Of a stretch of 64,000 bases of DNA, positions 1-10,848 are shown piece after piece. The notes beneath the pieces were generated by a model, which had not been told where the DNA came from, searched no databases, and worked only from the letters and a program-made list of their open reading frames with translations. The DNA is from Blastomussa wellsi. Taxonomy: Eukaryota > Cnidaria > Anthozoa > Scleractinia > Plerogyridae. The stretch covers positions 12,412,862-12,476,861 of the forward strand of contig OX393573.1 in assembly GCA_947652115.1 (NCBI GenBank). The letters are read 5' to 3'. Numbering within the stretch: the first letter of the stretch is position 1; each line of letters opens with the position of its first letter. Made by a program: the position numbers and the translations under genes.

Positions 1-2640
1 GGTTTCTTTCGGAACGCTTCTCAGTTGGGTTGTTCGGCTTTCGGCATTAGCCGAGAATTTACGTAAGTGCTTGGTATCGCGTTTTCCTCGATAGCAGGCC
101 AATAAGAACCCCAAATAAGTGTCCGAGTAACCCTGCGTGTTCCACGATTGATGTCACGTTTTGCAGACACAGGAACATTCTTGGTTTCTCTGGACAATTT
201 TTTTGCAATTAGGAGCGCACCCCCTCATGGATTAACTTAGGTCCTGTGGAATAGTTTAAGATAATGTAACCTAAGTATTGTAATTGTCTTTTGAACATGA
301 AATCAAAGCAGTGGCTAACTTGCATGACGCGCCTTGGGAGAGCTTGTAGTTGAGATCTTGTTTTTGGCCGATGCTCTTTTTCGGGAGCAAAACAATCAAC
401 ATAAAGCAAAGGTATGAGAATAAAAATGACGTTTTGTTTTACCATTGTGTGCTGTCTCGTTACTGTGTGAGTTTCTTTTGTCTGGATTGATAACTAAAGC
501 ATTTATTTTAATGGTGCGCATGCTTACTACCTCATTATCAGCTGACTGGTTTCGGAGATTCATTATTGTAAAATGGTATCACCAAACGCTTTCCAATATT
601 CAAAACGTCACGTTGTAGGTTTACAACGATATTACAAATACATTGAACAATGCATAAGAGGAAAAAAACACATTTTTAAGTCGTCCATTTTTTTGGGACG
701 CAACGATTCCACTTTCATTCTTTGGATTAATGAATTTACAGTAAAAACTAAACAGCTGCTTGTTTTTGTTGTACTATAAATTGAAATACTAATAAAAAAA
801 TACTATACAACAACTTTGTGCTGTCTTATTTAGTGTTGCTTTGTTTTCACTTTTTGGTGAATCGTCCTTTTTTTAAGGATCGCGCATTGCAGTTACATTA
901 GTTAAATGAATTTACTGTAACCACTAAACAGCTTGTTATTGTTGTAATGTACTCTGATATTCAAATAAAAAATGTTGTACAAAAACCTTGTTTGGTGGTA
1001 ATTTGTATTGCTTTGTTCTGAAATAATACTGTATAGTACTAATAATTATTTCCATCCAGCCCTACGTCACAACTTCATTTTTATTTCATCTCTCTCTGGC
1101 TGTTTCCTGTTTGTGACGAGAGAATCGCTTTTTGTGATGCCGAGGACTGCAAATATTAAACGACAATGGAAGGTTGAATCCGTTTATCGTGCGAGTTCTT
1201 TTTCGGGCACGTGGTGAGGTTTACCGAACACCATCTTCTAGTGTTCAGAAAATATTTCAACGAGAATTGTTTTTCGTGTCTCGGATACCAACGTTGGGAC
1301 GTCCATTTTCGGGGACATGGTAATAGTTTTCCGCCTACGAAGATTAGACAGTGATTTTTCAACAACGACCTCCGGCAGCAACGTATGGTCGTCCATTAGC
1401 TAGGGGATGATTTTAACGGCGGCTTCAACGATGCATTCGATGATGGCTTCTCAGCGAACGATTCTGCCTGCAAGTACGCCATTTTTGGTCGGCGATCGAA
1501 GAACGTGCTGCAAAATATTTTTCTTTGCAAGACAATGAATTTATCATCCTACAGGTAAGTCTCCGTGTATCGTTGCTTTTTAGTACAGGCAACACAGCAA
1601 GGTCAACGCAAGGTAGAATCGAGAGCACTTGTGAGCTCTATTAGTCAAGCTGAATATCAGTGCTGTACAGGTGTAACTTGAACTTTAATCAGAATAAAGA
1701 ATAAAAAAACTTTATCTGTTTGTCACTTTGTTCTTAGTTTAGGACCTCAAAAATTAACTGTCACGGTTGCTGTTTTTCTTTTCTTTCCATAGCCTGCGTG
1801 CAATTTCGGGTCGTAGCAAATTGGTTCAATGTTCAGGTCATCCATTTTCGGGGATGACTTGGACACCTTAAAATTAACTTACGCGTCATGTGAGGTTTCT
1901 TCACTACGCCAATTTTTGTAGGCGAAGATGCTGCACAATGCGTTATATCAATTTTTCGTTGGCCTTGAAGTTAGTTTTGCACCAGAAAGTGTTCCCCAGA
2001 TTGGATGTGGACGACATCGCACCATTTTTAACCGAGGTAAGTTACTCGCTGGATTTCGTTCTCACATATGTTTACACTAAATGAACTCATACAATTGTTA
2101 GTCTGTTTTTGTTTGAAGTATTGACAGATAACTGACAAGGCGGGTCACTCTGTAAGCGACTGATGCTAAGCTCTATCCACGACTTCTCTCTTTTTAATGA
2201 AGAGCATCTTTAAGGTAAAGCATACTAGGTAAGTATTGTTCTTTTGATTTTTCAATTTATCTGTCTTTACTGTTTTTCGTTTTAAATCGTTTGGGATTCT
2301 AGTCTTTTAGTTTAGTCTTCGTTGTCAAACCTCAAGGCAAACGGAGGTGGACGAATTTTTGCCATGTTTATTAACTTGACTTGAAGTCAAGTCTACGCAG
2401 GATTTTTCAGAAGCTGCCTCAATGAAGCCACGACGAAGAGAAGAGACCATAGACTGCTATCAAGGACGGAGCGTTGCCCAGCGATGCTTGATTGTAAGTA
2501 TAACAAAGAAATTTCTCCAGGTACGAAATTGCACAAGTCGAATGACTTACACTATAGGTGGCGAGAGTGATGAAAACGGAGGGATTTATTCATGTTGCCT
2601 CTTAAAGTGCTAGCAAATTCTACACACAATCAGAACAATG
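1..2640. other. Intergenic, no supported gene
   Basis: No exon with recognisable protein similarity is visible on either strand; all open frames are under 80 codons and look like chance. The region is AT-rich. It shows two features: a diverged tandem duplication at about 725-1020, and several short hairpins sharing a TCCATTTTCGGGGA-like core at about 682-700, 1301-1316 and 1837-1858. Whether any of this is transcribed cannot be told from the sequence. Confidence 0.5.
725..1020 (+). repeat. Diverged tandem duplication, about 173-bp unit
   Basis: Two adjacent segments align in order. Shared anchors are AATGAATTTAC, then ACTAAACAGCT, then TTGTTGTA, then ATACAACAACTTTGTG / TGTACAAAAACCTTG, then TTGCTTTGTT. 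The second copy starts about 173 bp after the first. Many substitutions and small indels mark it as old. No function is implied. Confidence 0.55.
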
Positions 2641-4750
2641 ACATCACATCAACATGAAAGTACACCCTTTACTCGCGGACGCTGTCACTACAATGATTAA
2701 ATGAAAATTCATGGACCTGCATTTGGAATGTCACAAAGACGATTCTCAGATTTGATATCATAAGGAATGTCTTCGATTGTGGCTAAACCTCCACGAAATC
2801 GATATTTCGTTATGACTTATTCTTTTGTTATTTAATTAATAACTGGTATTGAGTTTAGTCTTTGCCGATTTTGGAAATTCAAGACTTGATTTTTGGGAAG
2901 TTTGCCAAATCGCCTGAAATTAAATATTAACGTGTATATGCCCCCTTACCCTAACCCAAATCGTAACTTTAACCTAACACTAAACCCTAACCCTAAAATT
3001 AACCCAAACCCTAACTTTTCCAAGGCATGGGAGCGTATATGCGTTAATTTTTAGCAATAAAGGCAACCTTTCGATATACTGCCGAACATTGTGACAACAA
3101 TCGGATTAAAAGAAATGAGATTAGGATTAACGGACACTCGGTTCCTTTTATATATACTATAGAACAGTTTTAATATGAATAAATGACGTGAATCCAAATT
3201 CTGGAAACCTGTACTCATTCAACAATCAAATATTGTCAGAACAGCCATCACAAACTGAGGGAATTTGACAATTCGTGAATGGACTAAAAAGACAACAGTG
3301 TAATCGTTTACCCATGGTGAAAATTCAACGCAATTGTTTCCAATACAAGTTTATTGTTAACATATCAACACTCGGATTTCTTCAAGAGAGAGTGCTTGGA
3401 GAAACCGGTTTGCAATTGAGGAGTTCATTCCATTGAACAGTTTTTATAGTTTTTGCTGCAGCTCGGAAATTCTGAGTATGTGAGACTTTGTATATTGTAG
3501 TGACAGTCTTGTAACGTGTTTCTATTTTGTCTAATGCTTCCATAAAGTTTTCTACAGACCCAGGTTGCCACCAGATGGTAGAGTCTCGACACCCTGCACG
3601 CTTGAGCTTAGGCCGGCAGAGAATCGTCTACTCAGTCACCACTTGCACACAGCCCATCTCGGAACATGAACCAAGGAAAAAAGCCAAATGGTAACGAAAG
3701 GTGAGTAGCAATTACTCGAACACGAGAAACGTTGTTTCATCACATTTCCAAACACTGAGAAGAGAGATGAGAACACGAAGCACAGTGAAGTGTTTTTTAC
3801 GACCTATTAGGTTTTTGGAGAAGTGACGAAACATATTACGGCGAAAACGAAGAAATAAAATTGTAAAGGTCTAGAGTAATTAAGATCCCATTTTCAAACA
3901 ACAGTAACAGATTTTTTTTTCTTTTAAATCATCATTGATGAGTAACTTTGAGAATGCAGCTGCACGAATTTTTGGCCAATGTTGTGCTTTTAAAACATCT
4001 TCGCTGAGTCTTCAAAAGCAATCCCTTCCACTTTTATTTCAGCAACGACGGTCAGGTGTACCAAGTCCAAATGTTTAGCTGCAGAGTGATCGGCTGAGAG
4101 TCACGGTGTGTTCACTTCTGCAGGTGCCCCGCACAGCACGATTAAATCAACCCAGTCTGTCCTTCCACCAGCAGTGCTTTGAGAGCCAAAACCGAACAGC
4201 ATATTACCATGGTTTTGTGCACCCTACACCTTCGGTCTCCGCCTGACGAATGAAATCCAGACGTCACAGAACGTGACAGCCAATCGGATCGGTCTTGGAT
4301 CACTGCAACGTTCCCTCGGACAACTTACAGAAACACGTCAGAGGCTCGATGTTTCCAATGGAAACAAGTTTAGACTCTTTTACAGGTATCATTGAAAACG
4401 CCTGTGTAAGGATCATTTTACCAGTCATTTTCCACGATGTCACGTCGGCCATAGTGACGTTTCCAAATATCTTTATTCGTTTTTGACAAATGAATTGTGA
4501 CTGGCTGTTGAAAAGGAAAAATATGCTTTACTTCGGCGACATCAGTTTGGCCGTCGAAAAATCTATTGTCTCAGTTCAAGAAATAGCAAATGGTGAAGGC
4601 ACGTTATGAGAATTTAGTACCAGTTCACCAAGAGAACGTGAACATCGTCAGCTTCCTAATATGTTTACTTGTTGTTTGACAATTTAGTAAGGAGAAACGA
4701 TCTGTCGATCACTTTAGTTAATAGGTTTCAGGACAGGATCGAATACATTC
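2641..4750. other. Intergenic stretch with one weak spliced small-ORF candidate
   Basis: Apart from the telomere-like tract there is no recognisable gene. One weak possibility is a short exon with ATG at 3666 ending at a consensus donor (GTGAGT at 3701). It could join an acceptor with a good pyrimidine tract at 4041-4042. The joined frame is only 29 codons, ends at TGA 4095-4097 and resembles nothing I know, so it may equally be a spliced non-coding RNA or chance. Confidence 0.25.
2940..3020 (-). repeat. Degenerate telomere-like tract (CCCTAA-rich)
   Basis: About 80 bp made of imperfect CCCTAA, CCCAAA and CCTAACA units, including two tandem CCCTAA hexamers. It reads as TTAGGG, the metazoan telomere repeat, on the minus strand. 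The degeneracy suggests an interstitial remnant, not a live chromosome end. Confidence 0.55.
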
Positions 4751-5980
4751 GAGCCAGCACCATTTACTGCCTCTAGAGTTTGTGAGTTAACGTTAAAAGA
4801 AAGCAATGTCACGAATGGGTTTGCCAAACCCGTGGAATAGATCCTTAAGTAGCAAGAGCGAAGTTCAACGACACGACTTCTTCATTCCTTCAAATAGTAG
4901 ACATTTAATTCTCGTTAGCTTTTTCATAAGTTAGCAGAAATTTATTTTATATCAAAATTATGTGAAACGATGTTCTAAACAACCATTTTAACAGCGCTTT
5001 GAGAACTTGCTAAATTTATTGAAAGAATGTATTTTATAGTAGATCCGTGATTTAAACAACTTTTCCAATATTCTATGCCATGTCTTCAGATATCATTTAA
5101 GAATGAGGGCAAATGCTTTATTCCATATACTTGTTGCATTCAATTATGTATCATAAATTTATTATAACATAAAACTCGTTATATCATAATTCCTGGTATC
5201 GTATTTCGTTATAACATAATTCATTCATCATACAATTCATTCTATGATATAATGAATTATATGATAAAACGAATTATTGATATAGTGAATTATTTGATAT
5301 GACGAATCATGATATAATAAATTATATGATATAACAAAATTTAGTATAATGAATTACATCGTTATGGATAAATGATGTAATGAATTATATGAAAATAAAC
5401 TAATTATATGATATAATGGATTATATCACATAATTGCATATTTAAAGTTGAAAGAAACGGTCATATGGAATAATCCATTTCTTATTCTAGGTGATAGAGT
5501 GACATTGCATATTTCGGTGGAATATTGTTTTAATCATGAATCTAAATTTAAAATACATGATTTCAAAATAAGGCCTACACCTTTTTTGATAAGAGATTTT
5601 TTGAGGAACATGCTTTCACATAATTTTAAAAGGGGAGGTTTAATGCATCGCGTTTTTGTTGCTGTTTTTTTTTTTTACCAAATTTCGGTTTACTTCTGTT
5701 TAAGAACCTGCGACTTTATTCTTCGTTTTGGAGCTATTGGTTTTCTTGTTTCGAGGAATTTTGTTGTCTTATTCGTTCTTTGTTTTGCGTCACTGGTGAG
5801 TTTCACAGGTTCTTTCGCCGAGGTTGAGCCAGAAATTTAACCGAAAATCGGGGAGCGGTTTATGCACAAGACATGCTTGTGATAATTTAAGATCAGTACT
5901 GATATATAACAAGCTGCTGAAGGCTACAATTAAGCTATAAAAATGTACTAAACGCTCGCACACATTTGTCTGAGAGCCAC
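4751..5980 (+). repeat. 1.2-kb tandem duplication, copy A
   Basis: Starts with GAGCCAGCACCATTT and aligns along its length with the abutting segment that begins with the same words at 5981. Matching blocks include TTTGTGAGTTAA, CAAATAGTAGAC, ATTCTCGTTAG, GATGTTCTAAACAAC, GGTCATATGGAATAATCC, ATAAGGCCTACAC and AATCGGGGAGC. The middle (about 5140-5440) is a tract of ATGATATAATGAATTAT-like palindromic words that copy B has largely lost. A 130-codon open frame lies inside (5448-5840), but it is broken in copy B and is probably not a gene. Confidence 0.75.
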
Positions 5981-7430
5981 GAGCCAGCACCATTTGCTAC
6001 CTCTTGGGTTTGTGAGTTAAGTCACCAATGTATTTGCTTAACCCGTGAAATAGATACTTAGGTAGAAAGAGTAACGTTTAACGACACGACTCGTTCTATA
6101 ACATTCCTTGTCTGTCAAATAGTAGACGTTTAATTCTCGTTAGATTTGTTTCACAAGTTACCAATATCAATTCACAAAACCTTGTTTGTAATATACATTT
6201 TTATGTAAGTAATTAATTCTTGGAACTTTATTTTTTTTTTTTGAAAATTATGTGCAACGATGTTCTAAACAACGATTTTAACAGTGCTTGAGAACTTGCT
6301 AAATTTATTTTAAAATGATATAATGAACTGTACGAAAATAAACTAATTATGTAATGTGATGAATTATATCATTATTACATATTGAAGATTGAAGGAAACG
6401 GTCATATGGAATAATCCATTTCTTATTCTTGATGATATTGTGGCATTGCATATTTTGGAATATTGTTTTAATCATGAATCTAAATTTAAAATACATGATT
6501 TTAAAATAAGGCCTACACTGTTTATTGGTCAGAGATTTTTTTGAGGAGCATAGTTTCACATGATTTTAAAGGAAGGTTTGTCTTCTTTTTGAGCATGGGG
6601 CGCCCCACTTAGAGAACATGAAATTCTAAACAATAAAGGCTGCTTTTCACTAGCGCATAAGCATAACGACATAAGTATAAGCACAAGAAGGTCGGACAGT
6701 GTTCGTTCTCGTGCTTATGTCACCGTATGTCGCGGTGATTCCTCGTGGAAACAACAGAGTGGGTTTGATCTAAATCTTATGCTCTAGCTCGTGTCGTTAC
6801 GTTATGCCTATGCTTGTGCGCAAGTGAAAACCAGGCTTGAAGGAAAAGATAAAGTAATAATAATCGGATGTGCATGTGTAATATACAAGGATGCCACAGG
6901 CGTCGTATCGAAAAATTTGAAAATTGATATGAAGGCTAAAATACTTACTGTAAACTGTTTTCTGTTTAAACAATATATATATATATATATATATGTATAT
7001 ATTGAATAAAGAAATTTATCTGGTGATAACATTTAAATATTTATTGGATTGGGATAAACTCGAAACTAAAAATCTCGCAGACATCCTCACAGACATCCCA
7101 CACCTTGAGTAAAACGTGTTCGTTCGAAATAACGTAGACAGATGCATCATATTCGTGTCTGTTTTTTTTTTAATTTTGGGTTTACCTCTGTGTTAGAACC
7201 TGTGGCTTTTTTCTTTGTTTTTTAGCTATTGATTTTCTGTTCTATGTTTCGAAGTACTTTGTGGTCTTTTTCGTTCCTAGTTTTACGTCACTAGTTAGTT
7301 TCACAGTTTCTTACGCCGAGGATAAGCCAAACATTTTACCTAAAATCGGGGAGCAGTTGATCCGTAGCAGAAAGCTATAATTAAGCTATCGGAAGATAAA
7401 AAAAAAAAAAAAACACTCGCACGCATTTTA
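5981..7430 (+). repeat. 1.2-kb tandem duplication, copy B
   Basis: Directly abuts copy A and follows it block for block, ending near the shared motif CACTCGCACGCATTT (CGCTCGCACACATTT in A). Its extra length of about 220 bp is explained by the 203-bp MITE at 6636-6838. The duplication is therefore older than that insertion. A (TA)n microsatellite lies at 6973-7000. Confidence 0.75.
6636..6838. mobile_element. MITE family 1, copy 1
   Basis: A 203-bp element whose ends are inverted repeats. The left end reads AAGGCTGCTTTTCACTAGCG and continues with CATAAGCATAACGAC. The right end, reverse-complemented, reads AAGCCTGGTTTTCACTTGCG. A second member with the same ends and the same interior (CATAAGCACAAGAAG then TCGGACAGTGT) is at 14588-14763. 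It has no coding capacity and is presumably non-autonomous. Confidence 0.8.
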
Positions 7431-7815
7431 CTAATAGCCTTATAGAAGTTAGAATAATGCGTGTATATTAAAGGTTCTGGCTGTACTGGATACATCGGAC
7501 CCAGGTCTTGGCAGAACGGATCGAGGCCGACAAGGAACATAAACGCCTAAATATTGAGAGATAATACTAGCAATAAAGCACTCTGGTTGTTTTTTTTTTT
7601 GATTAATGACATTGTAGCCTAGATTTTTTACTATGTAGTCATTTCTATATATAGAGCAATAAAAAAAAGAATTGAATGACACAACTTGTCCTGTGTTTTC
7701 TTTTTCGCTGTACCCAAAGTCTGTTTCAGGCTTTTCGATGGCCCACCTTCACCTTGTACCAAGATTAACATGACTTAAAGGCTTTCCGTTTAAACTTTGG
7801 TGTTGGGCATTGATT

Positions 7816-8131
7816 GTGTCCATTGTTGTCAGAGTCTTGCTTGTGTCCACTGTGGTCAGAGTCCAGCTGGTGTCCACTGTGGTCGGAGTCTAGGCGGTGT
7901 CCTCTGTGGTCGGAGTCTAGGCGGTGTCCTCTGTGGTCGGAGTCTTGGCGGTGTCCACTGTGGTCGGAGTCTAGGCGGTGTCCACTGTGGTCGGCGTCTA
8001 GGCTGTGTCCACTGTGGTCGGCGTCTAGGCTGTGTCCACTGTGGTCGGCGTCTAGGCTGTGTCCACTGTGGTCGGCGTCTTGGCTGTGTCCACTGTGGTC
8101 ATAGTCTTGGCTGTGTCCACTGTTGTCAGAG
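7816..8131. repeat. 27-bp minisatellite, about 12 copies
   Basis: Twelve head-to-tail copies of a 27-bp unit built around GTGTCCACTGTGGTCGGAGT and CTAGGCG, with copy-specific variants. Because 27 is a multiple of three and the unit lacks stops, two plus-strand frames and one minus-strand frame stay open. The minus frame gives a repeated D-S-D-H-S-G-H-R-L-like nonapeptide within a 134-codon ORF. I treat these frames as a by-product of the repeat, not as genes. Confidence 0.85.
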
Positions 8132-8515
8132 TCTTTATTCCATATACTTCTTTCACTCAAATATATCATAATTCCATTATATCGTTTCTCTAAAAGTGTA
8201 TTATATCATTACATCATAATTCCTGGTATCGTAATTCGTTATAACATAATTCATTTATCATGCAATCCATTCTATGATATAATGAATTATATGATAAAAC
8301 GAATTATTGATATAGTGAATTATTTGATATAACGAACTATGATATAATAAATTATGATATAAAAAATGTAGTATAATGAATTCTATCATTATGGATGTAA
8401 TGAATTATATGAAAAGAAACTAATTATATGATTAATAGATTATATCAAAGAATTGCATATTTTAAGATTGAAAGAAACGGTAATATGGAATAATCCATTT
8501 CTTATTCCAGGTGAT
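8132..8515 (+). repeat. Partial third copy of the 1.2-kb repeat (copy C)
   Basis: Begins at CTTTATTCCATATACTT, where the 27-bp minisatellite ends, and matches about 5115-5500 of copy A. It keeps the AT-rich palindromic tract that copy B lost. It also carries the flanking words GAATAATCCATTTCTTATTC and, after an internal deletion, CACATAATCTTAAAAGGG. It is nearer to A than to B, so an A-like unit was its source. Confidence 0.7.
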
Positions 8516-8849
8516 ACACTCACATAATCTTAAAAGGGAAGGCAGTCTGTACTCGGTAGTATGCGGTCTGCGGTCTGCAGTCTGCAAATGTCAGGCACCG
8601 ATTAATTTCCGGACACTTTACGATATTTTCTTTATTTTCTTCCATACAAGTCTCCAATTACTTTGACCATTTTCAGTTAATTAGCAATTTGTATCTATTA
8701 TTTTTCCACGTGTTTCTATTCCTTTATTTTGGTTATTATTGTGGGTGACACTTCTACATCATTTGACATTTTTGAACTACTGGCGTTTTTCCAAAGTGAC
8801 AAATATTCCTTCCTTGGGTCTAAGAACTAATTCAGAGCACAGGCAAAGA

Positions 8850-9135
8850 CATTCTCGTCCCCCGAGCCGCTTGTCCCTCTTAGCCGGCTGGGCCTGGGGC
8901 ACGAGGAACAAGTGGCTCTGGGGACACGATTTGATTCGCCGAAATCAAACAAAGGGAGGACAATCACCTCAGCCGTTTTAAATTCCTTTATCGTTAGCCC
9001 GTTCAAAACGGCTGATGTGATTGGACTTCCTTTATTTGATTTCAGCGAATCAAATCGTGTGTCCCCAGAGCCACTTGTCCCTCGTGCACAGGCCTAGCCG
9101 GCTAAGAGGGACAAGCGGCTCTGGGGACGAGAATG
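8850..9135. mobile_element. Foldback MITE (CATTCTCG ends) with 9-bp target-site duplication
   Basis: An almost complete palindrome. The left arm from 8850 (CATTCTCGTCC, then GAGCCGCTTGTCCCTCTTAG) is mirrored by the right arm ending at 9135. The inner arms also pair, for example 8890-8950 with 9035-9096. It is flanked by identical AGGCAAAGA at 8841-8849 and 9136-9144. A nine-base duplication is typical of Mutator-like elements. A shorter relative with the same ends is at 29688-29781. Confidence 0.8.
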
Positions 9136-9962
9136 AGGCAAAGATCGCCAAAGGTCTGGGTCGCCTTGATACAAAAATGACGCAACACGTTAGCCACAAC
9201 GAGTTTTTCTTCTAACAAGGCTAACCGCTGACCTGCAAGGGAAATATTAATATATTGTCCTTATATGGTAAGCACGGAGAAGAAAGTTAAGTGAAAATTA
9301 CCGGAGACATATAACAAACAACATTTGCGTAAATTAAAAATTACTTTATGCTCATGAGTGCTGATATATCACGCTCGATTTCCGAACGAAATCACAGGTA
9401 AAATCAAATATCGCACGACCGCCGTGCAAATTCGAAAAAGAAACAATACCCAAAAGGTTTTATGAAACATAAAGAATTTGATTTTCAGTAGTTGTGCCAA
9501 ACTAGACATAACATGCACAATGCCACTTTGGGACATACTTGATGAAATAAGAAAGGGGAAGCTTGTGTTAACTCCTACAAAAAGTGACCAACAGCAAATT
9601 TGTCCTTTCCATATCTACGTTTAATCAAGAATGAAGACTACGGTTGAATCATTCTGGGTATTTTTTATGCGGATTCTGAGACTAAAAGGGTTAAGTCGAA
9701 CTTTCGTGAAACGAGTTCCATGTACAATATTAGAACATTTTACAATGCACTGCAATGTACTCGATTTCCGAACGAAATCACAGGCGTGCGCGTAAGATGG
9801 TCCATTCTTAAGACAACTCCGTCGCTCTCAAATGGATCTGTTATGTTTTCTAAGGACATGGATGTGAGCTTGACGCTGGCAAGGAACTCACGATAACACT
9901 CACGATCGCTTTCCACCATATTGGTTTGCGCCCGCATTAATACAGCGGGTTCTCTTTTAAAG
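9136..9962. other. Intergenic, nothing recognised
   Basis: No gene-like exon or repeat family could be identified here. The long minus-strand frame at 9740-10084 is antisense to the ADF-like exon and has no recognisable protein features. Confidence 0.4.
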
Positions 9963-10197
9963 GGTTCATTATTGAAGCGTGTCGGAAGATCAGTGGCGAC
10001 ATGAGAAGAGTGGTGATTGATTATGATATGCTTGGGGATCCCTTCCGGACCGATACTAGTTCTGTTGAAGAATACGCCATACAATTTAACAAAATGAAAG
10101 ATCTTCTAGACAACAAAGAGCCTCGTTATATCGTGTACAGTTTTGTATTTACAACCAAAGAAGGGGGAAAGGTATCAAAATTGGCATTAATTTTTTG
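9963..10197 (+). CDS. ADF/cofilin-like (ADF-H domain) exon, probably partial gene or fragment
   Basis: This looks like one internal exon of an actin-depolymerising factor homology protein, a family that binds and severs actin filaments. In the frame containing ATG 10001 the peptide runs through the middle of the ADF-H fold. It has KISGDMRRVVIDYD (strand region), then VEEYAIQFNKMKDLL, then PRYIVYSFVFTTKEGGKVSK and LALIFW. These match the family pattern of ..DCRYAvYD..yeT.. followed by KL.FIFW.P. The exon starts after a pyrimidine-rich acceptor ending at 9962 and stops at a GTGAGC donor at 10198, inside the Trp codon (phase 2). I could not find the first exon or the C-terminal exon (the segment following W-x-P) nearby. 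It may be an exon of a gene with long introns, or a stranded fragment. Confidence 0.55.
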
Positions 10198-10732
10198 GTG
10201 AGCAATCGATGATTTGTTTTACGTTTATCTACGATTTATGTGCAGTGGTACCAATAGTTAGGTTGTGGCAGAGGGGTCAATGAAGTGATGGGGTGAACTA
10301 TTTAATTCTTTTACTAACATTTAATCACCTTTTCGTCAGTTAAATCTCCAGTTGTCATTTCTTAGGAACAGGCTTTCTTTCGAATAAGTTTGCATCCAAA
10401 AACGTCTACTATGGCTCAATTTCTAAACTGAGGGAAATGCCCTACCCCAATCTTATACATCCCTCAAAGAATACAAGTTCTTGGCATGCAAATAACTTCC
10501 AGAAACCCTCAGCTAAAATAGTTCATTAATAAGAGAGAAGGGAAAAACAAACTCGAAGCACAAGGCTCGAAAGAATATGAACTCGCTTTCTGCTTTTCGA
10601 CAGAAGAGACAGTTTCGTTTTCCGATTAAAACCAACAGAAGAAGTCTTTGTGAGCTAAAAGAGACGCTAGTTGACATCAAGATTGCGATCTCTAATATTT
10701 TGTTGGAGAAGACGGAATGCTAAACCGCCGAG

Positions 10733-10802
10733 CGGTTAGCTCAGTTGGTAGAGCGCCGGAATGCCGTGCGGGAGGTCGCGGGTTCAAGCCTCGGCCGGGC
10801 CA
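10733..10802 (+). tRNA. tRNA-like sequence, probably a tRNA pseudogene or SINE head
   Basis: It has a good D-arm/A-box (TTAGCTCAGTTGGTAGAGC) and a B-box (GGGTTCAAGCC), with about 70 bp overall and CCA-like bases at the end. The anticodon loop would read ATGCCGT (GCC). However, the 5' half of the acceptor stem (GAGCGGT) does not pair with the 3' half (CCGGGCC), and both the anticodon stem and the T-stem contain mismatches. It is therefore unlikely to be a working tRNA; a tRNA-derived SINE is the better guess. Confidence 0.45.
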
Positions 10803-10805
10803 ACA

Positions 10806-10817
10806 CTCACTGTCTTT

Positions 10818-10848
<31 letters not shown>

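Noticed and set aside
5448..5840. 130-codon plus-strand ORF in tandem copy A
   Set aside because: The matching stretch in copy B carries stops and indels with no sign of coding constraint.
7765..8169. 134-codon minus-strand ORF over the 27-bp array
   Set aside because: Openness follows from the unit being a multiple of three; other frames are open too, and there is no family resemblance.
9740..10084. 114-codon minus-strand ORF
   Set aside because: Antisense to the ADF-like exon, whose sense frame has clear family motifs; no recognisable features of its own.
10733..10802. Functional tRNA gene
   Set aside because: Internal promoter boxes are good, but the acceptor stem and anticodon stem do not pair; kept only as a tRNA-like remnant.
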